Below are positions 34,950-45,849 of a DNA stretch of 64,000 nucleotides, piece after piece. The DNA lies in contig NC_051855.1 in NCBI RefSeq assembly GCF_905115235.1, positions 15,366,388 through 15,430,387 of the forward strand, in the 5' to 3' direction. Numbering within the stretch: position 1 is the first letter of the stretch; each line of letters opens with the position of its first letter. The DNA is from Hermetia illucens (taxonomy: Eukaryota > Arthropoda > Insecta > Diptera > Stratiomyidae). Made by a program: the position numbers and the translations under genes. The notes under the pieces are model-generated. The model was not told the DNA's origin. It searched no databases and saw nothing but the letters and a program-made list of their open reading frames with translations.

Positions 34950-36890
34950 AGCAAGTAGATTCGGACACGAACCGAGTAGAAGTGCAATCGACCGTTATAG
35001 CTAGAGCCGAAGAAGAAAGGCCCGTCAGCAAAAGCGCCAAAAACGAGCTGATGGAACTGAAGAACCTACAGAACCACATCTCCTTCTACAGGCGAATGTG
35101 GAGAGCAGCCGAAGACGTGTGGAAAGCAGACACAGCCACACTTCCCACTGAGAATACTACAAGTGCCAAACGGATCGCAAATAGCCCACTGCAAAGCGAA
35201 CTGGGGAGAAAGCGGAAAGAGGAAGACATGCCTGAAGAAGACTTTATCAAAGTAGTTTCCAGGGCCCAAAAAAGAAAGTGAAGGACAAAAGGAAACAACT
35301 GGCTATGCCGCTAATCAAAAGACAATAACAGAGAAGACGAAAAAACGAAGAAGCACTAGACCATAAGGCGTGAATGTTCAGAGGTAACCAATGCCGGGTA
35401 GGTATCACCTCTACAATTCCTCGTAACAAAAACTCGCTGCGGTGGAAATTCACGGGTAATATGCGAGGAAACTCCTTAGCAGCAGGAAAAGCAAAATTGT
35501 TTGATAATCCACAGCAAGTGCTACAGGTGTCTGGATTATGAACAAAAGTCAGCAACTTACAAAGGGCCCGACAGGAGGACAGCATGCCACAGATGCGGTC
35601 AGGTAGGTCACCACATGAAGACTTGCGATGAAAGCGAAAGTTGCGTTCTCTGTAGGTATCGTGGCGCGTCTAATGAGAGCTCTCCCAGACGATAATTGAA
35701 AGTAAAATTGACGTCGCCATTATCTGCGAACAGTACAACGATCTACACAGCGGAATTTGGGGTTGCGGATAAGAACAGGAAAACGCCAATATGGTAAAGT
35801 CGTCCTCGAGGGGGACAAGTGCTATGCAGTGATAACACTTGACGTGAAAAATGCCTTCAATTCCGCCAATTGATAGGTTTTTGTGTTGCGATTCGGACGA
35901 AGGTGTTAAATCATACCAAACAACATGCGGAGTTCCACAAGGGTTCGTCCTAGGACCACTCTTGATAATTATGTATAACGGAGTGATGGCGTGGCTTTGC
36001 CATTGACAGTGGACTGATGGTCGTTGGAAGCTTCCTCGAAGAAGTTGAGATTTACGCCGCCAATGAAACAGCTTACGACATTAAGTCCTGACTGGAGAAT
36101 GCAGACCCATCGCTCGCAGAACACACAGATAATACATTCTCAGCCTGCGCTCAAGTATTTAGACGTAATGATCGACCAGAGGCTAAGTTTCAAATTGCAT
36201 GTGGAGAGTGCAGCAAAGCTAGGGTATATAACACCGGAATACAGCTGGCGAGAATGTTACCGAATATAGGTGGTCCAAGGCTGAGCCATCGCCTTACTAT
36301 ATACAGCCCCAATATGGGCAGAAGCACTGGAAAAGGAAGTAATTAAGTAATTAGATGAAAAATGGGAGGTGCTGGGATAATCCCAGTTGACATTCTGGCG
36401 AGAGAAGAGCAACGCCTTTATGATCGAACGTCCACGCGGAGTGAAACTATCACCGAGTGGCAGGAGAGGTGGAACGAGCCAGAGAAAGGCCGATGGGCAC
36501 ACAGGATCATATGGGATATTCAGAGATGGGTCAAGTAACCCCACGGCGAAGTAGGTTTCGAACTAATGCAAGTTTTGAGGGAACACGGAACTTATCGAGC
36601 ATACCTATATCGATTTGGGCATGACGAGATGCCCGGACTTCGCAGAGGACACAGAACATATGTTATTTCAATGGCCGAGGTTCGAAATTAAAAGCCCCGC
36701 ATTAGAAGGTAAAATTGAGGAGCACTTTACTCCGGAAGACAAATTGAATCATATGTTGAGATGGATGGAGATATGGACTGCAGTCAAAAAAATAAGGAAG
36801 CTATCCACAGGAAGCTTAGGCAGGAGGAAGTCAGCCGGAGGAAGGAACGAGCGATGAGCACGAGCGCGAACGCAAGTGCAGGATAAATGC
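34950..36890 (+). mobile_element. R1-like LINE, ORF1 zinc knuckles plus ORF2 C-terminus, internally deleted
   Basis: 34,982-35,281 is a charged open segment of ORF1 type. 35,505-35,690 encodes two or three Cys-rich knuckles, including CHRCGQVGHHMKTC (CX2CX4HX4C). ORF2 resumes at ~35,900 with GVPQGFVLGPLL. R1-type C-terminal pieces follow (a WQERWNEPEKGRW segment near 36,460, and AEDTEHMLFQWPRFE at ~36,640-36,690). The endonuclease and most of the RT are gone and the frame is broken many times. Confidence 0.7.
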
Positions 36891-36999
36891 TGATCAAGCC
36901 CCGCGACGTAATACCATACGAGAAAGCCTCGAGGAGAGTGGAAGGAGGGTAGGAGTCCCACATAACCGTCTGACAGAGCCTACTGTAGCTTTTGAAGCT

Positions 37000-37075
37000 T
37001 CCCACCTTCCAAAAGACAGACAGAGAACCGATTTTGATAAGGTTATGTCTTACCCAGACCCTTAAAAAGGACATC
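37000..37075 (+). mobile_element. LINE 3'-end block shared with 41,250-41,310
   Basis: The stretch CCGATTTTGATAAGGTT.TG then ACCCTTAAAAAGG closely matches ~41,255-41,302, downstream of the LOA-like RNase H fragment. It looks like the 3' end of a LOA-group element, possibly the terminus of the element whose RT lies at 33,790-34,945. Confidence 0.5.
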
Positions 37076-37079
37076 TACC

Positions 37080-38085
37080 ATTCATAACAGCTGTCGCATT
37101 GAGGTCACTTTTGTAATAAAATTAAGGGCTCAAAGTGTAAAAAGAATGTCTCAATATCTATTCACACATTCAAAGATGATGGCTCCCTCGAAAATCGTGC
37201 ACTTTTCTCATCCGTATCCCCCGAAACGCTGTGGTGACCTTCAGCAATTTAATTGAGAAACAGACTTATAACCAGCTATGGCTACAAGATGTTATTATGT
37301 TTATCATTTTCATTCACTAAATTAAATCACTGCCAACTCCTGATTCATTCTTCTTACTACCGGTTCTTCACAATTGCAGCACGGGGGGATTTTATACTTT
37401 TTTGTGGAATTCCATAAGCAAGTGCTTAACGACGTCATTGAAATTCAATTAGACAGGAAACCAGTATTACTGAGAATAATCACACACTCTGTAAGATAAA
37501 ACACAAATACCTTACCGTATACCCGGCATCGGCATCTTAAATCCGGTTTTTAATATCTATCTATTAGTCAGCCATTCTTTGCAGTGAATCCGAGCTAACT
37601 AAACAGCAAATACCATGATTGAATGTTGTTGTTTTTGTTACTATCATTTAAGGCCTATACTAAACGTGTCAATGGCATGACTATTTCAACGGGACCAGTG
37701 ATAAGATCAACTATGATTACCATCATATATGATTATAAATAAAAGATAAGAAAGAGGTTCATCCCAATATGGCCGAATCACAATAACGATTAGCACACTA
37801 TCAGCGAGCAGATGACATTGGAACGGCCTCGCCAATGTTATACCATGTTACCTTCACTTATTGACTCATTCGCATGCCAAACAATAAATACCGCGGCCGA
37901 TAAACTTATAACAAGATGATGATATGTATTTTCATGTGATATAATACACATGGTGGCGTTAGCAAATGGTTGATTGGGGCATACTGCAAACCAAATGACA
38001 GACGGCTCTAGAATGGGGAAAAAGGGTCAAGGACCAAAGGGAGAAAAAGGCAATAGATAAGTTGCACATTAAGGAGGCAGTTCTA
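37080..38085. other. Spacer; nothing recognised
   Basis: Moderately AT-rich sequence of about 1 kb without recognisable coding, RNA or repeat structure. Confidence 0.4.
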
Positions 38086-38089
38086 CGGT

Positions 38090-38882
38090 GCTATACCATG
38101 CACCGGTCTAGGCCTGCCTTAGTAAGGAAATCCAGACATCGCGGGTTTGCACCGAGGTCCACCAATTTGGCATCCCTAAAACCTGTCTGGCGTTCTAGCC
38201 TACTCCATCGCTCTATCTCAGGCAGGGTCTGCCTCGTCTTCTTTTTCTACTATAGACACACTGCCCTTATAGACTTTCCGGGCTGGATCATCCTTATCAA
38301 TACGGATTAGGTGACCAGCCCACCTCAACCTATTGAGCCGGATTTTATCCACAACCAGACGGACATAGTATTGCTCATAAATTTTGTCATTATGCAGGCT
38401 ACGAAATCGTCTATCCTTATTGGATTCGTCTCTCGATCGCGGCCAGGAGTTCGCAAATTTTCTCGCTAAGACTCCAGGTCTCCAAGGAAAACATAAGGAC
38501 TGACAAGATCATTGTCTTGTACAGTAAGAGCTTTGACCGTAAGATGAGACGTTTCGCCTTGCCTTGCCTTCATTAATGTACAGCCCAAGATCTCCCACCA
38601 CCTGCTCAATCTGGATGAAGGTAGACTGTGCATTTCGGGTTACTCTTCCCATATTGTCAGTTTCATCAGCTTAGGCCAGTAGTTGGGTGAATTTGAAGAG
38701 GATGGTGCCTTTTGCATAAACATCTGCATCACGGATCACTGTTTCTAAGGGCATCTCCTTGTCTTAGACCACATTGGTCAGGGCTAGCCTAGTCAGTCTT
38801 ATCAATTTCGTTGGGATACCGAATTCTCTCATGGCCGTGTACAGTTTTCCCCTGGGTATGCTGTCATATCGGCCTTAATCTG
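38090..38882 (-). mobile_element. Family A LINE, RT to 3' end, decayed
   Basis: On the minus strand it runs from the AAYD-like RT region (38,882) through GIPTKLIRLTRLAL, an IRDADVYAKGTILFKFTQLL segment and the YADD-equivalent position to the family A 3' region. It retains the ~30 codons between the LFN and YADD motifs that the longer copy at 47.9 kb has lost. It has internal deletions around 38,560. Confidence 0.8.
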
Positions 38883-38934
38883 ATCTGATCTGTTGCTGTA
38901 TCTGTATCTGAAGAGTTTTTGTATGAGAGCACAC

Positions 38935-39104
38935 TTCAATCTTTTCCGCTCTACAGAGAATTTCTTATGCCACATAAATACTCGGGTCCTTAAAAAGGTA
39001 TTTTCTCCGAACTGTGTCTGCAATCGCGTCAAAATTACGGCCGGATTTACTCCTTTCCTGACCGGAAATTTAATAATAATTCTTTGCTCCCAGAATGCGT
39101 GCAC
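38935..39104 (-). mobile_element. Mariner-type transposase N-terminal HTH fragment
   Basis: The minus strand reads QRIIIKFPVRKGVNPAVI, then LTRLQTQFGENTFLRTRVF and MWHKKFSVER. This fits the helix-turn-helix domain at the N-terminus of mariner/SETMAR transposases (KF..KG...EI...L...YG......VY.WHK.F). The catalytic DDD/DDE domain is not present. Confidence 0.6.
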
Positions 39105-39109
39105 TTGTT

Positions 39110-40055
39110 TCTAGCTTATGATTGCCTTGGATACTAAGGGTTTCGAGAGAATTACAGCCGGTCCTTCCTTCCTGGAAAGTATAAGACCCCTTCGGAATTT
39201 AGAAGAAAAAAAATTAGGCCTGTTTATATGTTTGATACACTCTCGTGCTAATCGATACCTTTCATTTGATAACCCATATGACCATATTCTGTGAAAAAAC
39301 ACCCCTCTTAACGGCCTGGTCTGATTATACTCCAGGTTAAAGTTGCATAATTTGACATGTCCCCACACGCGATGACCATCTTCGGATGGGCTAAGAGGAT
39401 GTAGGGTCGGGCTCATCCGATTGACGAGGATCTGCTTGCCTGTTGGTCTGAGCAAGTGGATTTGGCGGGGGATGAGGCGAAACAACCGCCCGGGGTATCA
39501 TCCTCTCTGCACTGGAGAAGGTGCTAATAGGACCCCAAGCGAAGGTGGTACAACATACGCTAAGCGCTGCCTGGCCAATGGAGAGCATGGCCTTTAGTAT
39601 GCGAACTCGGAATACCTTGGGGCACCTTAAGTTTCAAATAAGACCCTTACGCTTGTGACCAGGCTAGCCAGGGGACCAAGACATGGACTGGACATGCCAA
39701 TTACTTCCAGACACTCTGGCCGCCATCGAACCAAAGGATTGCCTAAATGGCAGTAAGTAAGGCTAAATAAGAAAAGAATAAGCCTATAAAACCTCAAATA
39801 AGCTGCGTAGTAGAAAATATGCTTGAAGGGAAATTTAATGTGAAATATGGGAATGAAGTTTCGAGTCTAGAAAACAAATTTAATAAACTTTCAAGCTCGC
39901 GGTAGAGGCAACGTCGGGCTCGTTCGCTGTGATGATAGACTGATGGGAAATATAGTCCCCTGGGAACTAACCAATTTCTCTTGGGGGTTGACGTCACACC
40001 CTTTCGTCCACCAAGGTACTTCCTATACTATGAAGTGGAAAAACAACTCCCACAA
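39110..40055. other. Transposon-derived spacer; no gene recognised
   Basis: Contains the third copy of the dispersed repeat (39,225-39,300). 39,390-39,780 is GC-richer unassigned sequence. No coding segment could be supported. Confidence 0.35.
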
Positions 40056-41310
40056 TCCAGAGTGTTATGTGAAAAGTGCCCACTGGATAGTTTAAAGTCG
40101 GAGGTAACTGGCTGTAATTGAACGGAGCCTAATTGATACTTATTCGCCTCAGTGAGTAATCTTGACCTTGTCGTGCTACGGATTCAAAGAACCGCGTGTG
40201 CAGATGCTATCGTGACTTTGCATTCCTGCCCGGCAGATGCTCTTAATGTGTTCCTGCATCCCCTCCCGATAGACCTCCACGTTGCAGCGTGAAGTGCCGT
40301 CAGACTACGTGAGCCCGAATGCTGTAGAGCGAAGGTCTACGGCCATAGTAATATCCTAGACGAAGTTTCTTTGGAAATCTGGGCATTCCTCACGCACTAT
40401 GCCACACCGTGTGGATTTTCCAACCAAGGCAGAGTACAAGAAGGGGCGGGGGAGTGTTGCAAGTGGGTCATACACAGTATTCTTCACTAATGGATCAAAG
40501 ATGGGCTGTGGAGTCGGCCCAAAGGTTTTCTCGGATACAGATAGTGTATCCGAGTCGTACGGTCTTCCAAGTTTCGCCTGTATATTCCAAGCGGAAATAC
40601 TGGCGATACTGGAAGCCTGTAAATGGCTGGGTCATGATCCGAGCCCCAAGCGTAACATATCCATTCTGACTGACAGCCAAAGGGCCATGAAGACCTTGTG
40701 CTCAGCGGCGACATCCTCCAGGCTTGTGGGCCAGTGCTGAAACACGCTGGGTGGCTGAACGAGCTGACAGATTAGCCAGGTGAGGCTTTGCCCTGGCAGT
40801 CCTTCGGCGGGCACAGTCGGTGTCCCACTGGCGACTGTCAAGGATGGAATCTACTTGCACTACTTAACAGCCGCGGACCTCAGATGGCGAACGCTCACCA
40901 CCTGTGTCAAGCCAACGAGAATTTGGCCCGCTTATAACAAAACCCGATCACGAGAGCTCCTGTGCCAGACGCGTGGAAATGCATACAAGATTACGGCAGT
41001 CTGCACGGGACACTGGTCCATAGGCGACCATGCCCCTAGGCCCGGCATACCTCACAATTCGCATTGCCGATGCTACGAGGAAGGGGGGAAAACCTAAGGC
41101 GCTTCCTTTGCGAACTCCCACCTCTAACTAAAGTCGACCTAGGGACACTGAATAAACCATTCTTTGGAGACCTCAGAAATATTTCTAGCTGCATGTAAAG
41201 GGACACATAGACCACATGATCTCCAAGTAAGTCGGGTGTGGCAGGCAGACATTGAATCGATTTTAATAAGGTTTTGATTCACAGAAACCCTTAAAAAGGT
41301 TGAAATATCG
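40056..41310 (+). mobile_element. LOA-like LINE, 5' UTR joined to RNase H and 3' end
   Basis: 40,056-40,180 matches the LOA-like 5' region at ~27,550-27,700. After a jump, 40,240-40,400 carries a decayed ORF2 linker. 40,399-40,740 is an RNase H domain: VFFTNGSKMGCGVGPKVF (first acidic position reads Asn instead of Asp), AEILAILEACKWLG and ILTDSQRAMKTL. A decayed Cys-rich C-terminus follows, then the 3'-end block ACCCTTAAAAAGG near 41,290. Most of ORF1, the endonuclease and the RT are deleted. Confidence 0.7.
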
Positions 41311-42380
41311 AGCGTCACATAGGAAAAATGTCATCTGGTTTGCAGCTTTTAAACCAATAAATTTTCATCTATTAAAAACTGAATAACAAACTATTTTTAT
41401 CAGCACACGTTGCAGTAATTACAACAGTAACATTTATTGAGTCAACAATGTTGACGTAATGTGAAAAAAACAGTTAAATACCAACAATAAAATTGAAATA
41501 AAATGAGGGAATGCTTCTCGTCACGACTAAATATTCATTGCTGGCTTGAAAAAGTCACAAAATCTCTTATCTAAGATACAGGGTATTGTGATTAAATAAA
41601 AATATGTGAAAGAATGCGATGATTTCATTGTTCATTTTTAAATAAAACACGTACATATGTACAATTCGTCGCCATTGGATTCACATGAACTTAAATTATA
41701 TTTGTCGATTTTATTTCATTTACCATTTATATCACAATAACTTTTTTTTTTTCGTGATATGTTCGAAATATTTGGGCCGATCCCAGCCACCACATATTGT
41801 GATGCTGGTGCTATTATTTTCTGTATTATTTCACACTTGGTCTCTAATGGAGATCACATATACACATTCATCCCTAATTTACATGCAGATGGCGTAGAAT
41901 AAGAGTACCAATGGAAAATATGGTGAAAATGAATGTTGAATAAATATGAAAAAAATTGCATAAAAATATCTAAGATATAGCGATATTTTGATGGAGATCA
42001 AAATCAAAGAAAAGAGAGTGTAACCTTTAGAAAAATTCGATGATATAAAAGTCATCCGAGGAGTTTTTCTTATTTTTTTTTTGTGCCCTGTCTCCGCTCG
42101 CTTCGGTACAAGATAAATATTTACTTATCTTGTTATCATAGACAACGAAATTCGAGATAAATGTTACTTTTCATTATATTTGAATTTTTGGGAACGGAAA
42201 AGAGTTATACTGCAAAGAAAATATGAGTAAGAAAACATTGAAAGGAAATTCCTTTGTACTATCACTACAGACCTTATCACCCCGCTCATGGCATCTGATT
42301 CATTCCAACCAAGTAATCTTGACCAGAAACAATGAAGACTTCGGTATCACGCTATATAATGTGATTGCTTTTTCAGCCCC
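41311..42380. other. AT-rich spacer; nothing recognised
   Basis: Strongly AT-rich, with long T and A runs. No gene, RNA or structured repeat could be supported. Confidence 0.45.
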
Positions 42381-42394
42381 TTACGACACTATGA

Positions 42395-42480
42395 GCGAGC
42401 ACCACCAAGTTGTGCGTCAGTCTTTCGATCCTCAACCCTGTGTTCGAATCCCGGCTTAGTGCTCGTCCCGTTGTTTGAGG
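42395..42480 (+). mobile_element. Possible tRNA-derived SINE remnant
   Basis: TGTTCGAATCCCGGC at ~42,440 is a good tRNA B-box-like sequence. A related stretch at 43,745-43,835 shares the surrounding pattern (GTGTTCG..CC then T.GTCCCG.T). The A box is unclear in both. Confidence 0.35.
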
Positions 42481-42489
42481 CTTATCAAA

Positions 42490-42880
42490 AAAAATTGCGA
42501 ACTCTTGGCCGCGTTCGAGAAAAGAATCCTCCGCAGAATTTTTAGCCCCCGACATGAAGATGGACGATTTCGTAGCCTACATAACGACGAAATCTATGAG
42601 AGATATCACGACCGTCTGATTGTGGATAAAATCCGGCTCGACAGGTAGCGATGGGCGGGTCACTTAATCCGCGTGAATGAGGATAATCCAGCCCGGAAAG
42701 TCTATAAGAGCAATATCTACCATAGAAAAATAAGACGAGGCAGACCCTACCTGAGATGGAGGTGAGGAGACCAGACAGCTTTTAGGAATATCGAATTGGT
42801 GGACCTCGGCGCAAAACCGGAGTTCCTTACTAAGGCAGACCTACACCGGATACCGGTTGTGGCGCCGTTGATGATGATAG
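42490..42880 (+). mobile_element. Family A LINE 3' fragment with intact terminus
   Basis: Matches 48,343-48,765 of the long copy with one internal loss near 42,762. It ends in the family terminus GCGCCGTTGATGATGAT. It is 5'-truncated at the LAAFE.RILRRIF region. Confidence 0.8.
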
Positions 42881-45849
42881 GATTATTGTTTCTCCTCCTT
42901 CTGAGGGCAATAGTAATTGAGGTTTACTCTGTTTATTGCCCGTTAAATAAATAAATAAACATTAAGTGTCGTGACAATGAAACTTAAGCCAATTTTCATT
43001 GGAAATAAAATATGTAGTAAAAAAACAACAATTAATACGAGGATACTGTAGGCCGGAATGGACAATCAAGGTTCAAAATTATGTATACTTCGGTCGATAA
43101 ACATCTATAATTCCAAACATTACTCCCCGAATTCCACTGAATTCTTCGCATATCTTGTCAGTTCCATTGAACAGTTATATTATCATATTCAACCTAAACA
43201 TGTTTTTTTTTCTTTGAAGATCTCTTTCTTCTCAACCTCTACATATTACCCTAATTGCTTCAACATAAATTCTTCCTCATTTCCCAAATATCTTTTGAAA
43301 AAAAACCTCCACCCTCGCTTCCAGGTAATGCTGTTCCCAATTAAAATCACCATTGATGCCCACCCATTAAGATTCAACCAAACATAGAAAAATTTTCACT
43401 ACATTCCAGTGCATTTCGTATACAACAATCAAATTCGCAATAATATTAGGAGAAATGGAATCGCACGCGCCCGCTTTTGATAAGAGAAAGCAAGGAAGAA
43501 GCCCGCGCCGCGAACGCTTTGCAATTTGCTTAAGATGGAACTTTCGTTTTACTCATTTGAAATGTAAATGGATGAGTTTTGTTATCAAAGACGGTCGCCG
43601 TCTTTGAAGTATGTCATCGATTGTCTTTAATTTGATTGGATTCGGTTACTTTGATAAAAAAAATAAAACAATGCGACGATGTCAGGTGGAATTTGTGTAG
43701 TGAATATTTTTCATAGTTCAGTTTGGATTTTATTTATTATTTATTAAATTGGTTGAGCGCCAGCCTATCGAGCTCGTTGTCCCAGGTTCGTGATGGTTGC
43801 TTGTGTTCGCCCTGTACTTGTCCCGCTATTAAGGGTTATCCTTTACATAACGCGCATTGTCATAAGAATGAAACCGAAACATAGTTTCAGTGGAAATGAA
43901 ATGAGGAACAACAATAATGAAAAAGGATGCTACTTGGAACAATTTGCATATGAGATGAATCCTTATCTGCAATTCACACAATTAGGTGAATCCCCAAATT
44001 CAAATTAAACTTCAGACGTTTCAAGGCCTGGCTTCAATCTTAAAACCATTTTTTTTTTTTAAATCCGGAATAACTCATTCGAATTCATAACATTGGAACA
44101 TTTCAAATTCCATTTCCGAGGATTTCTTACTGCATTCCAGACGGTCCGCATAAGCTTCCGCCTCTGATCCGATATCAGGTCGGGGTCTCAAACTAACTCT
44201 TCTTACTCTTACCTGTCGAAAGGTGATGAATTGGCGGCTAGCGCGCGGCGCCTGCGTTCGCCTTCTCGATTTCCACTGCAACCTGTGTCGTTCTTCGGAT
44301 GATTGCTACCTGGTCCGCAGCTGCTGTGATTGTGCCGCTGTTAATTCTGTCGATTGCTACCGTCGTTCTTGGTTTCTATGTTGCGTTTTATGTTTAGAAT
44401 TTCGATAACTCACGTTTTCAATGTTTCACAGACACAAACACTTCCCAAAATATTTTATGGAAAGGTCCTGGGGGGCGACACCGCTGCAACCACTGGGACA
44501 CCGAGCCACTTCGCCACGAACAAATCTGTCTTCAATAAATTCACAATAAAACCGGAAAAACCCGAAATGATTGCGCTTTGAAACGTTCTACGGATGGGAA
44601 AACACCTGAACTTGGAATTTTGCGAGGATACTTTCCACTGTTTCCCCGAGTCAGATGCAAAATATCTTAAAAATCTTACTTCCGGCAGCCAAGAGTTACC
44701 TGGCTTGAAGCGTCTGTCGGTCCTTCTGATTGAAATTTACAAGTTTTCACGGTATCAACAGGTAATTTCTGAGCTCCTACGTATACATTCGGTTCGGCAG
44801 CCCGTACTTCATCACAGCCCCAAAGAGCACACGTTTCAAGACTACAAGTGCTAGCACGACAGCATTCAGCCACACGATCACATTCTCCAGCGCTATCTCG
44901 CTCACTACCTGCCCGCGGAGTTGCAGTAAAGTGGTGGAGCCACATGTCGGGGGGGCGGTGGGCAAGTAATCAAGCCTAGGGTAAGTTGACCAGTCAAGAA
45001 TGTGGGTTAGTTGTGTGTGGTTCATGGAACTCCGATTTGCGTTGAGAGACATGTTCTCGACTAGACTAACGTCCTTGCCTCGGGAGTGAGTTTGGGTTAT
45101 CCAATTTGTATGTATCGACTAGGACAGGGGCTTATCACTTGCAGACAATTAACTGTGAAGGTCATGATACTCTAATACAAAGCGTAACTTGCTCATTTAA
45201 ACATTCAAAATGAAAACGAAAGCAAATATTCCAAACAAAAAATCTCTCCAAAGCTCACCAACCCCGCTTACAACCCACCCCCTTACCATTTCAAAACTTC
45301 TCAAAAAATTTCCAACTTAACCACCCACTCATTGGCTGCTATACCCTAGAATCAAGATCGCATTTGCTACTGCGTGGTGTGCTGGCAATAGTATATTCCG
45401 AAAGCTTCCAGTAGAGATATTACTGGCCCCCATCAGCTAAAGCGAACCGCACTGGATCACCCGCGTTCGTCGCAGCTATATACACATATCGTAGTAAGGT
45501 GACTGCTATCAGAAGTCCGCCGTCGAACGTAGCACCGTCATTTAACAATTACAGGTGAAATGTGATAAGCAGGTCGCACTAAGTTATGAAGGGTTCATGG
45601 AACAGGGTCTGAGTTGTGCATGTGTACACACATCTTGCATGGAGTTCAGTAGATAAGCGCGGTTTCTTCCTTTCCTGAATTCTGACTATTTGCAGAGATA
45701 TCAGCGCTTAACATTTTCAGATATTCCCATCTTTGGCTCTTTTCCCGAATCGAATAATGAGTTTGTAATCAATATAGACATCACAATTTAAAAGATACTT
45801 AGCATAGCAGAAACTTTAGCAACTAGCTTCATTTAACGAGGGATCGAAC
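42881..45849. other. Gene-free spacer; nothing recognised apart from a SINE-like scrap
   Basis: About 3 kb. It includes AT-rich parts, a SINE-like stretch at 43,745-43,835 and GC-richer unassigned sequence at 44,100-45,100 without recognisable proteins. The part just before 45,850 may include the 5' UTR of the family A LINE. Confidence 0.35.
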
